Virus record (IMG/VR): IMGVR_UViG_3300031999_000005
Coordinates: 1-64,000 of that record
Length of the DNA: 64,000 bases
Direction: 5' to 3' (one strand)
DNA from: a virus
Shown here: piece after piece, positions 45,344 to 52,082 of the stretch
Numbering within the stretch: the first letter of the stretch is position 1
Layout: each line of letters opens with the position of its first letter
Made by a program: the position numbers and the translations under genes
The notes under the pieces: model-generated
Database searches by the model: none
What the model was told of the DNA's origin: nothing
The model's input: the letters and a program-made list of their open reading frames with translations, nothing else

Positions 45344-45812
45344 GGTACATCCAAATCTGTACGTTGCGGGCATTGAACATTGCCCCCTGACCTACCGGCG
45401 GAACGAAGATTGGGCCGGCATCGTTCACGCCTGCAAAGACCCCTGCCACGCCCGCGTCGTCGGGCACCGAGTCGCCAAAGACGATCCTCAATACCTGTGG
45501 GCAGAACGACCGGTTGATCTATGGCTCAACATGATTGACCCGCCGGTGCCGCTGTTCAAGGCGGAGTTGTTCAACAAGGCCCTGGACTTCATCTCGGAGC
45601 GCATCCAGAAGGGGCGTGTGCTGGTTCACTGCAACGAGGGGTTGTCGCGGGCGCCGACAATCGCGCTGGTGTGGCTGGCGAAGCGGGCCAGGATGCTTCC
45701 GGTGGAGAATTACCAGGATGCGCGGGTAGCATTCGAATCAAAGATGCCGGACTATGCGCCGGGCCTTGGGATTCAGATTTTCCTGCGGGGGCATTGGGAG
45801 GAGGTCGGATGA
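45333..45812 (+). CDS. dual-specificity/tyrosine protein phosphatase
   Basis: ATG 45333 lies inside the previous gene. 159 residues with LVHCNEGLSRAPTIAL: the HCxxGxSRxP P-loop (Cys nucleophile about residue 100) and an upstream LWLNMIDPP acid-loop candidate. Removes phosphates from Tyr/Ser/Thr proteins or from small phosphates. A palindrome variant near the start is read as VHPNLYVAG. Why the phage carries it is unknown; host signalling is one guess. Confidence 0.85.
   Translation: MLTEVHPNLYVAGIEHCPLTYRRNEDWAGIVHACKDPCHARVVGHRVAKDDPQYLWAERPVDLWLNMIDPPVPLFKAELFNKALDFISERIQKGRVLVHCNEGLSRAPTIALVWLAKRARMLPVENYQDARVAFESKMPDYAPGLGIQIFLRGHWEEVG
45348..45363. repeat. dispersed palindrome copy 12 (degenerate, coding)
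   Basis: ACATCCAAATCTGTACGT: left half intact, right half TCTGTA, the mirror of copies 4 and 9. In frame near the phosphatase start. Confidence 0.65.
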
Positions 45813-46339
45813 TTGTCCTTATCGTTCTCCATGCAGTTATGTTTATGGTTCTCGGCTGGTTTACGGTGGGGTATCTGCGGAATCACCGGAAGTTGGCCGA
45901 AACCGCGCAGTTACTCCACCTACAGAAAGAGCACGAAAACTACCTGAAAGAGCAGATACGTGTACTGACGGGTAGATTGTGCAAGATGGCACCTTTCGGG
46001 AAGCCGGTTCTTGAGCGCTTGCTGAAAGAGGAACCGAGACCCATTACCCTGCATCACCTGAGCACTGGCCGATACGCACGCGGGGAGACATTAGAAATTG
46101 ATCCAGCAGAGATTATTGCGGCTGGCTGGATAGTCCCCCCGCACGAATATGAAGCGCTACGCCAGCATCTGAAGTGTGGCCTCCGGCAGCAACAATCTTT
46201 AGAACCGCGGGCACTGGACATCGGCTATGACGAATTGATGTTGAACAGAAAAATCACGGTGAACGGCCATCCGGTACTTGAAGGGTTGGAAGAACCAGCG
46301 AAGAAGGAGGAATATGACCAAAAAGGCGAAGAAGGATGA
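45809..46339 (+). CDS. membrane-anchored coiled-coil protein
   Basis: ATG 45809 overlaps the previous stop. 176 residues: N-terminal membrane helix (IVLIVLHAVMFMVLGWFTV) then HLQKEHENYLKEQIRVL coiled coil and a soluble C-terminal part. Ends in the leader of the next gene. Confidence 0.6.
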   Translation: MIVLIVLHAVMFMVLGWFTVGYLRNHRKLAETAQLLHLQKEHENYLKEQIRVLTGRLCKMAPFGKPVLERLLKEEPRPITLHHLSTGRYARGETLEIDPAEIIAAGWIVPPHEYEALRQHLKCGLRQQQSLEPRALDIGYDELMLNRKITVNGHPVLEGLEEPAKKEEYDQKGEEG

Positions 46340-46646
46340 CAGGCATCTGATCGGGCAGAAAACCCGAGAGGGGTACATCGTCAAAGACGGGAAGTTCTAC
46401 ATCTCCCTAAGCATGGCCTCCAGGATGAAGAACGTCATGGCGCAGGCGCTTGCACTTAAAAGATTGGCTAAGGAAACCAACACCTTTGTGGCGGCCCGCT
46501 ACACTGAACTGGAAAAGGAAGGCCAGCGTTTTTGGACGGACATCTGCGATGACCTTGGGATTGAGATAGAAGGGCATCGCTGGATGTTTGATCCCTACAA
46601 GGATTGCGTTTTCGAGGCCCTGCCCCCAGAGAAGAAACAGGAATGA
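46314..46646 (+). CDS. hypothetical protein
   Basis: ATG 46314 behind GAAGGAGGAAT, inside the end of the preceding gene. 110 residues: basic start, then LIGQKTREGYIVKDG and GIEIEGHRWMFDP. ATGA overlap with the ATPase gene, suggesting a coupled partner. Confidence 0.6.
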   Translation: MTKKAKKDDRHLIGQKTREGYIVKDGKFYISLSMASRMKNVMAQALALKRLAKETNTFVAARYTELEKEGQRFWTDICDDLGIEIEGHRWMFDPYKDCVFEALPPEKKQE

Positions 46647-48406
46647 GTGTTGCTCTGCACATCGCGGAAGGACTGAACCTGCCGATTGATCTGGCAACGC
46701 AGACCATTCTCATTGTCGGCAAGCGCGGCAGTGGGAAGAGCACCACCTGCGTCCGTCTGGCCGAACAATTTTTCAAGGCGAAGATACCATTCGTCTCGAT
46801 AGACCCGACCGATACATGGTACGGCCTGAAGGCTTCCAAGGATGGAAAGGGACCTGGACTGGGCGTCTACATCTTTGGTGGCCGGCACGCTGATCTCCCA
46901 CTGGAGTCCACCGCAGGGGCGCTTGTAGCTGATGTGGTGGTGGATCATCGCATCTCCGCAGTTCTCTCCATTAAGCACTTCTCTGGCCGGGAGCGCGGTC
47001 GGTTTGTGTCGGACTTCGCTGACCGCCTCTACCACCGGAATACCGAACCTCTGCACCTCTTCTTGGAGGAAGCCCATGAAGTGGCACCTCAGCAACCGTT
47101 CAAGGGCGAAGAAGAAATGCTTGGGCGAGTCACGCGGATCTGGAAACTCGGTCGATCATCTGGCCTTGGTGGTTCAGCCATCACGCAGCGGCCAGCCTCG
47201 TTGTCGAAAAACATCACGACGCAGGCAGAGGTTCTAATAGTCCACCGGATTCTTGGGCCGCAGGATGTTGCGGCCATTCGGGAATGGATCAAATACCACG
47301 GGGAGAGCGACCAAGTTCTTTCACAACTGTCTGGATTGAAAACCGGTGAGGCATGGCTTTGGGCACCGGACTTCCCTGAAGGGTCTCCAATCGGACTTCG
47401 GCGGGTGAAAATCCTCGACCGCGAGACTTTCAATTCTTCGGCAACACCGAAGGCCGGGGAGCGCCAAACCGAACCGAAGGTGCTAGCCCCGGTTGATCTC
47501 GATGCCCTCCGTTCGAAGATGGCGGCTACCATTGAGCGTTCCAAGGCCGACGATCCGAAGGAACTGCGGAAGAAACTTGCGGCCAAGGATGCGGAGATTC
47601 GGAAGTTAACCGCTGGCATCAAGCCGGTCGATCCCGAAGCGCTGGAGCGTGCCCGCCAGGAAGGCGCGGACAATGCGGCCCGGCAGTTTCGCGGAGAGAC
47701 CAAGAAACTCCAGGACAAGATAAAGGATACGGCGCAATTGCTGGCTGGCATCCGGGGGAGTTTCGATAAAGCCTGTGAGATTTTGAATGAGGCGTGCCTG
47801 GGAGAAATCAAGGCTGTGCCGTTCACTGAGGTAATGAGTCGGCCGAACCAGAGATTCAAGGCACCCGCTTTCAGACCCACGCCCCCCATCCTGCCGCGCA
47901 GGAACAAAGTGGTCGTTGAGGATGACGGGAATCTGACCGGCCCGGAGCAACGCATTCTGGACGCTATTGCTTGGATGGAAAGTATTGGAGTGAATCAGCC
48001 AGAGCAACCTGCCGTGGCATTCTTGGCGGGATACAGGATTGGCGGGGGTGCCTGGAATAATCCTCGCGGTCGATTGCGAACCAGGGGACTGGTTGAATAC
48101 GCCGGGAATTGCGTGCTACTGACTGAGGCTGGCCGTGCCCTTGCCAACAAGCCTGATACACCGGCTACCACTGAGGGTCTGCACGCTGCCATCATGGCCC
48201 GGCTTCGCGGCCCTGAGCAGAAAATCCTGCGCGTGATCTTGGAGCGGTATCCTCACAGTATCTCGAACGAGGAATGCGCGGCAGAGGCGGGGTACTCCCT
48301 GGGTGGTGCTTACAATAATCCCCGCGGTCGACTGCGGACACTGGGATTGATTGAATACCCTAGCGGCGGGATGCTGCGGGCGCGGGGCATCCTTTTCTTG
48401 GAGTGA
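46643..48406 (+). CDS. HerA/FtsK-like ATPase with two winged-helix units
   Basis: 587 residues from ATG 46643. Walker A GKRGSGKSTT (26-35), Walker B LHLFLEEAHEV, then GGSAITQRPASLSKN. A middle coiled coil (KKLAAKDAEIRKLTAG) and, at the end, two copies of a winged-helix unit (LTGPEQRILDAIAWM ... RGRLRTRGLVEY; LRGPEQKILRVIL ... RGRLRTLGLIEY). This matches DUF87/HerA-like phage ATPases, perhaps a DNA translocase. The duplicated C-terminus suggests DNA binding. Confidence 0.85.
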   Translation: MSVALHIAEGLNLPIDLATQTILIVGKRGSGKSTTCVRLAEQFFKAKIPFVSIDPTDTWYGLKASKDGKGPGLGVYIFGGRHADLPLESTAGALVADVVVDHRISAVLSIKHFSGRERGRFVSDFADRLYHRNTEPLHLFLEEAHEVAPQQPFKGEEEMLGRVTRIWKLGRSSGLGGSAITQRPASLSKNITTQAEVLIVHRILGPQDVAAIREWIKYHGESDQVLSQLSGLKTGEAWLWAPDFPEGSPIGLRRVKILDRETFNSSATPKAGERQTEPKVLAPVDLDALRSKMAATIERSKADDPKELRKKLAAKDAEIRKLTAGIKPVDPEALERARQEGADNAARQFRGETKKLQDKIKDTAQLLAGIRGSFDKACEILNEACLGEIKAVPFTEVMSRPNQRFKAPAFRPTPPILPRRNKVVVEDDGNLTGPEQRILDAIAWMESIGVNQPEQPAVAFLAGYRIGGGAWNNPRGRLRTRGLVEYAGNCVLLTEAGRALANKPDTPATTEGLHAAIMARLRGPEQKILRVILERYPHSISNEECAAEAGYSLGGAYNNPRGRLRTLGLIEYPSGGMLRARGILFLE

Positions 48407-48409
48407 ACC

Positions 48410-48646
48410 ATGATCGAATGCACCCTTCACGATTTTCACCAATGGCTGGATGAACAGGGTTGGCCGAGTGAAATCATTCTGCATCCAGACGACTTCACGC
48501 TGCTACAAGCCCGCTTTGGACCCGGAGACCGCAAACTGCTGTTCGATGACTGGAGAAACTATTTTATCTGTGGGCCTACGCGCATTCGACCGGGTGCCTC
48601 CAACAAGAAGTTTCTGGACGTGAGCAAGGAGAGACTGTTCAAGTGA
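48410..48646 (+). CDS. small hypothetical protein
   Basis: ATG 48410 behind TTGGAGTGAACC. 78 residues: HDFHQWLDEQGWPSEIIL, then LFDDWRNYFICG. Overlaps the next start. Unknown. Confidence 0.6.
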   Translation: MIECTLHDFHQWLDEQGWPSEIILHPDDFTLLQARFGPGDRKLLFDDWRNYFICGPTRIRPGASNKKFLDVSKERLFK

Positions 48647-49497
48647 AGCGCCAACATCCAAATTTGGACATGCCGAAGGGCAAGCGCAAGTTCCACTGGA
48701 AGAGAGTCAACTACGCCTTGTTCGTCACGATTCGCAAGACGCCGAAGTTGGAAGCCTCTGCCGTCTACGGTCGTGCCATCGGGTTGAGGAAGGACGGCCA
48801 GACGTTTTCTGCGCTGGCCGCGTTGCCCTGGATCATCCCAAGGAAATTCGACTGGCGCCCGATAGCCAAGGCCCGCCTGGATTCTTTTCTTCTCGCAGAT
48901 TGCCGCTGCAAATCGGAGGGTTCCGAAGTCACCACCTGCAAGATGCACCACGGGATACGAGGAAAGTGGTTGGCCGAAGACGCCAAGAGAACCAAAGAAC
49001 TGCCAGCACAGCCAAATCTCTCGCTTGATTCTGGGCCGGTGTCTGGCTTCAGGGTGATGAACAGAAACTATCCCTGGTGCGTGATGATCCTGGAGAAGAA
49101 CGAGTGGTTCTGCGACATCTGCAAGGCCGCACACCCAGCGCATGAGGACAACCCGAGCTACCGGAATCAATTCATCCTGAGACATTCCCATTGCGGATTT
49201 CCGGCGGCGGGATATGCAGAATCGCTGCGGAAGTGCAATCTCAGCACATGGGCAGACGCAGCGGCTGAGGCCAGGAAGCGCATAGATGAAGCTAGAAGGC
49301 GGGCAGACAAGGTTGAGGGAGAAGTGCAAGGTTATCGTCTCTTGGAGGTAGCCTTCAAAGAAATCTCTGCCGGTCGGTGCAATCCATACCTTCCTGAGCG
49401 AATGTCCTTTGAGGAAGTGGTCCAGCATGCTGTAGGGGAAGGGGTGGCGATTCCCGAATCGCTACGCCCGCAACTGTTGGAGGGAAAGAGCCGATGA
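48643..49497 (+). CDS. hypothetical protein, palindrome in N-terminus
   Basis: GTG 48643 overlaps the previous stop; ATG 48670 behind the palindrome is an alternative start. 284 residues: basic N-terminus (KRQHPNLDMPKGKRK), FVTIRKTPKLEASAVYG, LLADCRCKSEGSE, WFCDICKAAH and a coiled C-terminal part. Two Cys pairs may hold zinc. Not recognised. Confidence 0.6.
   Translation: MKRQHPNLDMPKGKRKFHWKRVNYALFVTIRKTPKLEASAVYGRAIGLRKDGQTFSALAALPWIIPRKFDWRPIAKARLDSFLLADCRCKSEGSEVTTCKMHHGIRGKWLAEDAKRTKELPAQPNLSLDSGPVSGFRVMNRNYPWCVMILEKNEWFCDICKAAHPAHEDNPSYRNQFILRHSHCGFPAAGYAESLRKCNLSTWADAAAEARKRIDEARRRADKVEGEVQGYRLLEVAFKEISAGRCNPYLPERMSFEEVVQHAVGEGVAIPESLRPQLLEGKSR
48655..48670. repeat. dispersed palindrome copy 13 (coding)
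   Basis: Perfect core 48657-48668 (ACATCC...GGACAT), read in frame as HPNLDM between two possible start codons. Confidence 0.85.
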
Positions 49498-49919
49498 ACA
49501 GGCGCGAATTCTTCAAGAGCCTTGCCCTTGGTGCTGCGGTGATTGCCATTCCGGGCGCGGCACTGAAGGTGCTTGCTCAGAATCCAGGCAACCCGGCTGC
49601 TACCGCTGCCATCAAGACACAGGCGCCGCTTACGCTTCGTGCCCTCCAGAAAGCATTCTTTGAGTGCTCGGTAGGCAAGGAATGCCCTTCGCAGATTTTT
49701 CTCAGTTCCTCTTGCTGGATCAAATTCGAGGAAATGATGCGCAACCACGATGAACGGCAATTATTCGTCAATCCTAAACGCCCGATCCAGAATCTCACTT
49801 TCCATGGTGCCGATGTCTGCCCCGATCCTGACACCCCGGACGACATGATGGTCTTCATCAACGAAGAACATCCTGATAATCCCAGTCTGAACAAGCGTTT
49901 CCGTCTGGACGAAATCTGA
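49494..49919 (+). CDS. Tat-leader secreted protein
   Basis: ATG 49494 overlaps the previous stop. 141 residues. N-terminus MNRREFFKSLALGAAVIAIP shows RRxFxK plus a hydrophobic core and an AxA-like ALKVLAQ site: a Tat-type signal. The mature part is acidic with CPSQIFLSSSCWIKF. Twin-arginine leaders are rare in phage proteins. Confidence 0.7.
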   Translation: MNRREFFKSLALGAAVIAIPGAALKVLAQNPGNPAATAAIKTQAPLTLRALQKAFFECSVGKECPSQIFLSSSCWIKFEEMMRNHDERQLFVNPKRPIQNLTFHGADVCPDPDTPDDMMVFINEEHPDNPSLNKRFRLDEI

Positions 49920-49921
49920 GA

Positions 49922-49951
49922 TTGACAGGTTCGATGTTTTACAAGTATGCT
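49922..49951 (+). promoter_or_regulatory. promoter with GTTTTACAAG element (e)
   Basis: TTGACA 49922-49927, 18 nt, TATGCT 49946-49951; GTTTTACAAG in the spacer. Drives the 50 kb genes. Confidence 0.65.
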
Positions 49952-49982
49952 GACAATCGCCGCAGCAGAAAGGAACTGACAA

Positions 49983-50216
49983 ATGCCATACCCGAACGAA
50001 AGTCCATTGGTTCTTCTCGACTCCCTGGTTTGCAGCATGTGCTTGCATATCATGCGCCGCGTGTTGGAGATCGATGCGAATGGGAAGTTCAAGAAAGCCA
50101 CCCACTACTGCGACACCTGCAAGTACGGATACGAAATAACCAGGGATAAGGCCCTGCATCCAGCCAATGGCCGTGATGTGCCGTGGGTTGCCGAAGTGAA
50201 GGATGGTGCCAAGTGA
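49983..50216 (+). CDS. zinc ribbon protein
   Basis: ATG 49983 behind GAAAGGAACTGACAA. 77 residues: VCSMCLHIMRRV ... YCDTCKYGY, a four-Cys ribbon. Stop overlaps next start (GTGA). Confidence 0.65.
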   Translation: MPYPNESPLVLLDSLVCSMCLHIMRRVLEIDANGKFKKATHYCDTCKYGYEITRDKALHPANGRDVPWVAEVKDGAK

Positions 50217-50491
50217 TTCGTGACCCGCTCGGAAGAATTTTCAAGCCCGGCCAGAAGGTCATTCTCGCCAAGGGCATCCTGCCGGAGATGATCTTGGCGC
50301 AGGTGATGGAGGTCAACGACAACATCCTCACCACGGGGCCAAACCAGCAGCAGCCGCGGACGGTGGTGTTTGGTCTCGGCAGTTTCACTGTGGCCTTGGG
50401 TGGTCCCGGAGATGTAGTCAACGTTTCGATCATCGTCCAGGAAGCTGACGAGAAGATCCCGCAGATCGAAGGGGAAAGCAAGGTGAACTGA
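50213..50491 (+). CDS. hypothetical protein, beta-rich
   Basis: GTG 50213; 92 residues: IRDPLGRIFKPGQKVIL, VVFGLGSFTVALGGPGD. Mostly strands. Unknown; followed at once by a membrane protein gene. Confidence 0.6.
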   Translation: MIRDPLGRIFKPGQKVILAKGILPEMILAQVMEVNDNILTTGPNQQQPRTVVFGLGSFTVALGGPGDVVNVSIIVQEADEKIPQIEGESKVN

Positions 50492-50973
50492 TGAAGGACG
50501 CATTATACGCCCTTGTTTTGGTGTTGATTGGCCTGCTGGCTGGCGGCATGGTTCTGGCCCTGGCCTTTCTCTTCTACCTTGTCCGCCAAGCAGTGATGAA
50601 CCTCACGGCGGCCTGCGCTGCGCTCCAGAAGGACATCAGCGACTTCCGTGGGGCGATGGAGAGATTGGCGGTAAGCCCTGATTACCAAGGAGCGATTACG
50701 GCCGTCCGCACGATTGCGGTTCTTGGGCCGGCAGTGACGGCGCGGGTGGAGGCCCTTACTGTGGTGATTGGGAACTGGGTCAAGATCATGAACATCAGGG
50801 GAGAAGGGCCAGCGAAGGAAGTGGACTCAGCGGCCTACGGGTACAGCGAACAAATGGCGGCGCAGAACGAAGCAGCAAGGGAACTGGGGAAGCAAGGGAT
50901 CGTTCTTGCGGAGGCGCCGGCGGAGATCCCGGTGGACAAGATGCGGACGCTTTCGCAGGAGCCGCCAGGGTAA
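50491..50973 (+). CDS. membrane-anchored coiled-coil protein
   Basis: ATG 50491 shares a base with the previous stop. 160 residues: N-terminal membrane segment (ALVLVLIGLLAGGMVLALA), a helical stalk and an Ala-rich C-terminus. Followed by a terminator. Unknown function. Confidence 0.6.
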   Translation: MKDALYALVLVLIGLLAGGMVLALAFLFYLVRQAVMNLTAACAALQKDISDFRGAMERLAVSPDYQGAITAVRTIAVLGPAVTARVEALTVVIGNWVKIMNIRGEGPAKEVDSAAYGYSEQMAAQNEAARELGKQGIVLAEAPAEIPVDKMRTLSQEPPG

Positions 50974-51028
50974 AGAATCGGGGCCGGTTGTGGGGAGTTC
51001 GTCGAATAGGAGTAGAATAAGGCGGGCC

Positions 51029-51086
51029 GCAGCGGTGCATGGTATTCGAGGAAACCTCGAACCAGAAACACACCGCTGCGTTTTTA
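51029..51086 (+). terminator. strong intrinsic terminator
   Basis: GCAGCGGTG (51029-51037) pairs with CACCGCTGC (51071-51079), enclosing TTCGAGG/CCTCGAA; followed by GTTTTTAA. Ends the 38-51 kb transcription unit. Confidence 0.85.
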
Positions 51087-51133
51087 AGGCTCCTCCGCTC
51101 AGAAATGAACAGCCGGCCTCCGAACGGCCCTTG

Positions 51134-51210
51134 CGCTCCAGGCTAAGATTCGTGGCACGCCGGTTGCAGCCCGGCGGGATTCTAGGTGACGTGACTCTTA
51201 GCTTGGAGCG
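51134..51210 (+). ncRNA. long stem-loop before tRNA-Pro
   Basis: CGCTCCA g GCTAAGA (51134-51148) pairs with TCTTAGC t TGGAGCG (51196-51210), a 14-bp stem with one unpaired base per side, and encloses CGCCGG/CCGGCG. Conserved pairing suggests a functional RNA or packaging-site structure; no protein is encoded. Confidence 0.45.
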
Positions 51211-51365
51211 GAGCGGCCCGATGCGGCGTGGAAGGACACGCGGGCGCAAGCCAGCACGGGGATTCGGCGGACGGCCCCTGGTGAAACGGCCTAATAGCCA
51301 GGGGTGGCGATTACCGATGAAAGTGCAGCCGGGTTAGAACCGGCCATCGGGTCGCTCCACTACTT

Positions 51366-51442
51366 CGGGGCGTAGCGCAGCCTGGTAGCGCGCTTGCCTT
51401 GGGCGCCGGTAATCCCCGGTTCAAATCCGGGCGCCCCGACCA
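51366..51442 (+). tRNA. tRNA-Pro(UGG)
   Basis: 77 nt with encoded CCA. Acceptor CGGGGCG/CGCCCCG, D-arm GCGC...GCGC, anticodon loop CTTGGGC (UGG), T-arm CCCGG TTCAAAT CCGGG. One U-C mismatch in the anticodon stem. The antisense frame gives the well-known false ORF seen opposite tRNA genes. Confidence 0.88.
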
Positions 51443-51452
51443 ACCTAACGAA

Positions 51453-51468
51453 CGTCCACATTCGGATG
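51453..51468. repeat. dispersed palindrome copy 14 (degenerate)
   Basis: ACGTCCACATTCGGATGT: both arms kept, centre altered. Directly followed by TGTAAAAC, 11 nt after the tRNA. Confidence 0.65.
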
Positions 51469-51521
51469 TAAAACCTACCTCTTGACTCCCTGCCGGTTCT
51501 CGAACCACAATATCAGCGAAT

Positions 51522-52082
51522 ATGCCGCCCAACGTCCTTGCCTCGCCTGTCCACCGATTTCGCTATGCTCGGGCACGAAGCGGGATGACCATTGAGGACA
51601 TCGCCGCACAGGATCATGTGTCCGTCGATACGGTCAGAACCTCCATCAAGGCGGTCGAAATTCGCAAGCAACTGTGCAGCATTCATGAGGTAGAGACGGC
51701 GGAGGCGCAATTGCTGCTCGACACGATTCCCTTGCAACAGAAGGCTCTTACAGAGGCCCTGGTTGCCACGCAGATCGTCATGGGAACGAAGGGAAGGGTC
51801 AAAGAGGTTCCTGACCACACCACCCGGATGCGCGCTGTTGACGTGCTGACACAGAAATCCGCATCGCTCCGACCGCAGGTAAAGATCGCCCCGACCACTC
51901 AGGTGAACGTCAACACCGGGAACCAAACACTGGTAAACGGCATGACGTTTGAAGACCGGGTGCGGCAGATCGTGGAAAAACGCCGAGAAGCTGAGACCGT
52001 GCCTGCGCTGGCCGCCCCAGTTGATTTGGGCGGCTACATCGAGGCTGAACCCGAAGGGGATGTCGATGGCGATAAGCCGTAA
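51522..52082 (+). CDS. terS: terminase small subunit-like protein
   Basis: ATG 51522; 186 residues. N-terminal HTH (MTIEDIAAQDHVSVDTVRTSI), a helical middle (LLLDTIPLQQKALTEALVA) and an acidic C-terminus overlapping the start of terL. DNA-recognising terminase subunit by position and HTH; no other family marks. Confidence 0.65.
   Translation: MPPNVLASPVHRFRYARARSGMTIEDIAAQDHVSVDTVRTSIKAVEIRKQLCSIHEVETAEAQLLLDTIPLQQKALTEALVATQIVMGTKGRVKEVPDHTTRMRAVDVLTQKSASLRPQVKIAPTTQVNVNTGNQTLVNGMTFEDRVRQIVEKRREAETVPALAAPVDLGGYIEAEPEGDVDGDKP

Larger units (their letters stand above)
50974..51365 (+). other. 390-nt RNA-rich non-coding region before tRNA-Pro
   Basis: No credible gene. It holds a terminator (51029-51086), a long stem (51134-51210) and a further hairpin around 51316-51357 (GCCGG gttagaa CCGGC inside ACCGATG/CATCGGGT). 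It lies just before the packaging genes, so a pac or cos region is possible. Confidence 0.55.

Noticed and set aside
50906-51337. 143-residue plus frame over the region before tRNA-Pro
   Set aside because: Crosses a strong terminator and two stable stems, Arg-rich; non-coding RNA region is a better reading.
51311-51532. Minus frame opposite tRNA-Pro
   Set aside because: Its RPDLNRGLPAPKA-like sequence is the familiar false ORF antisense to tRNA-Pro genes.
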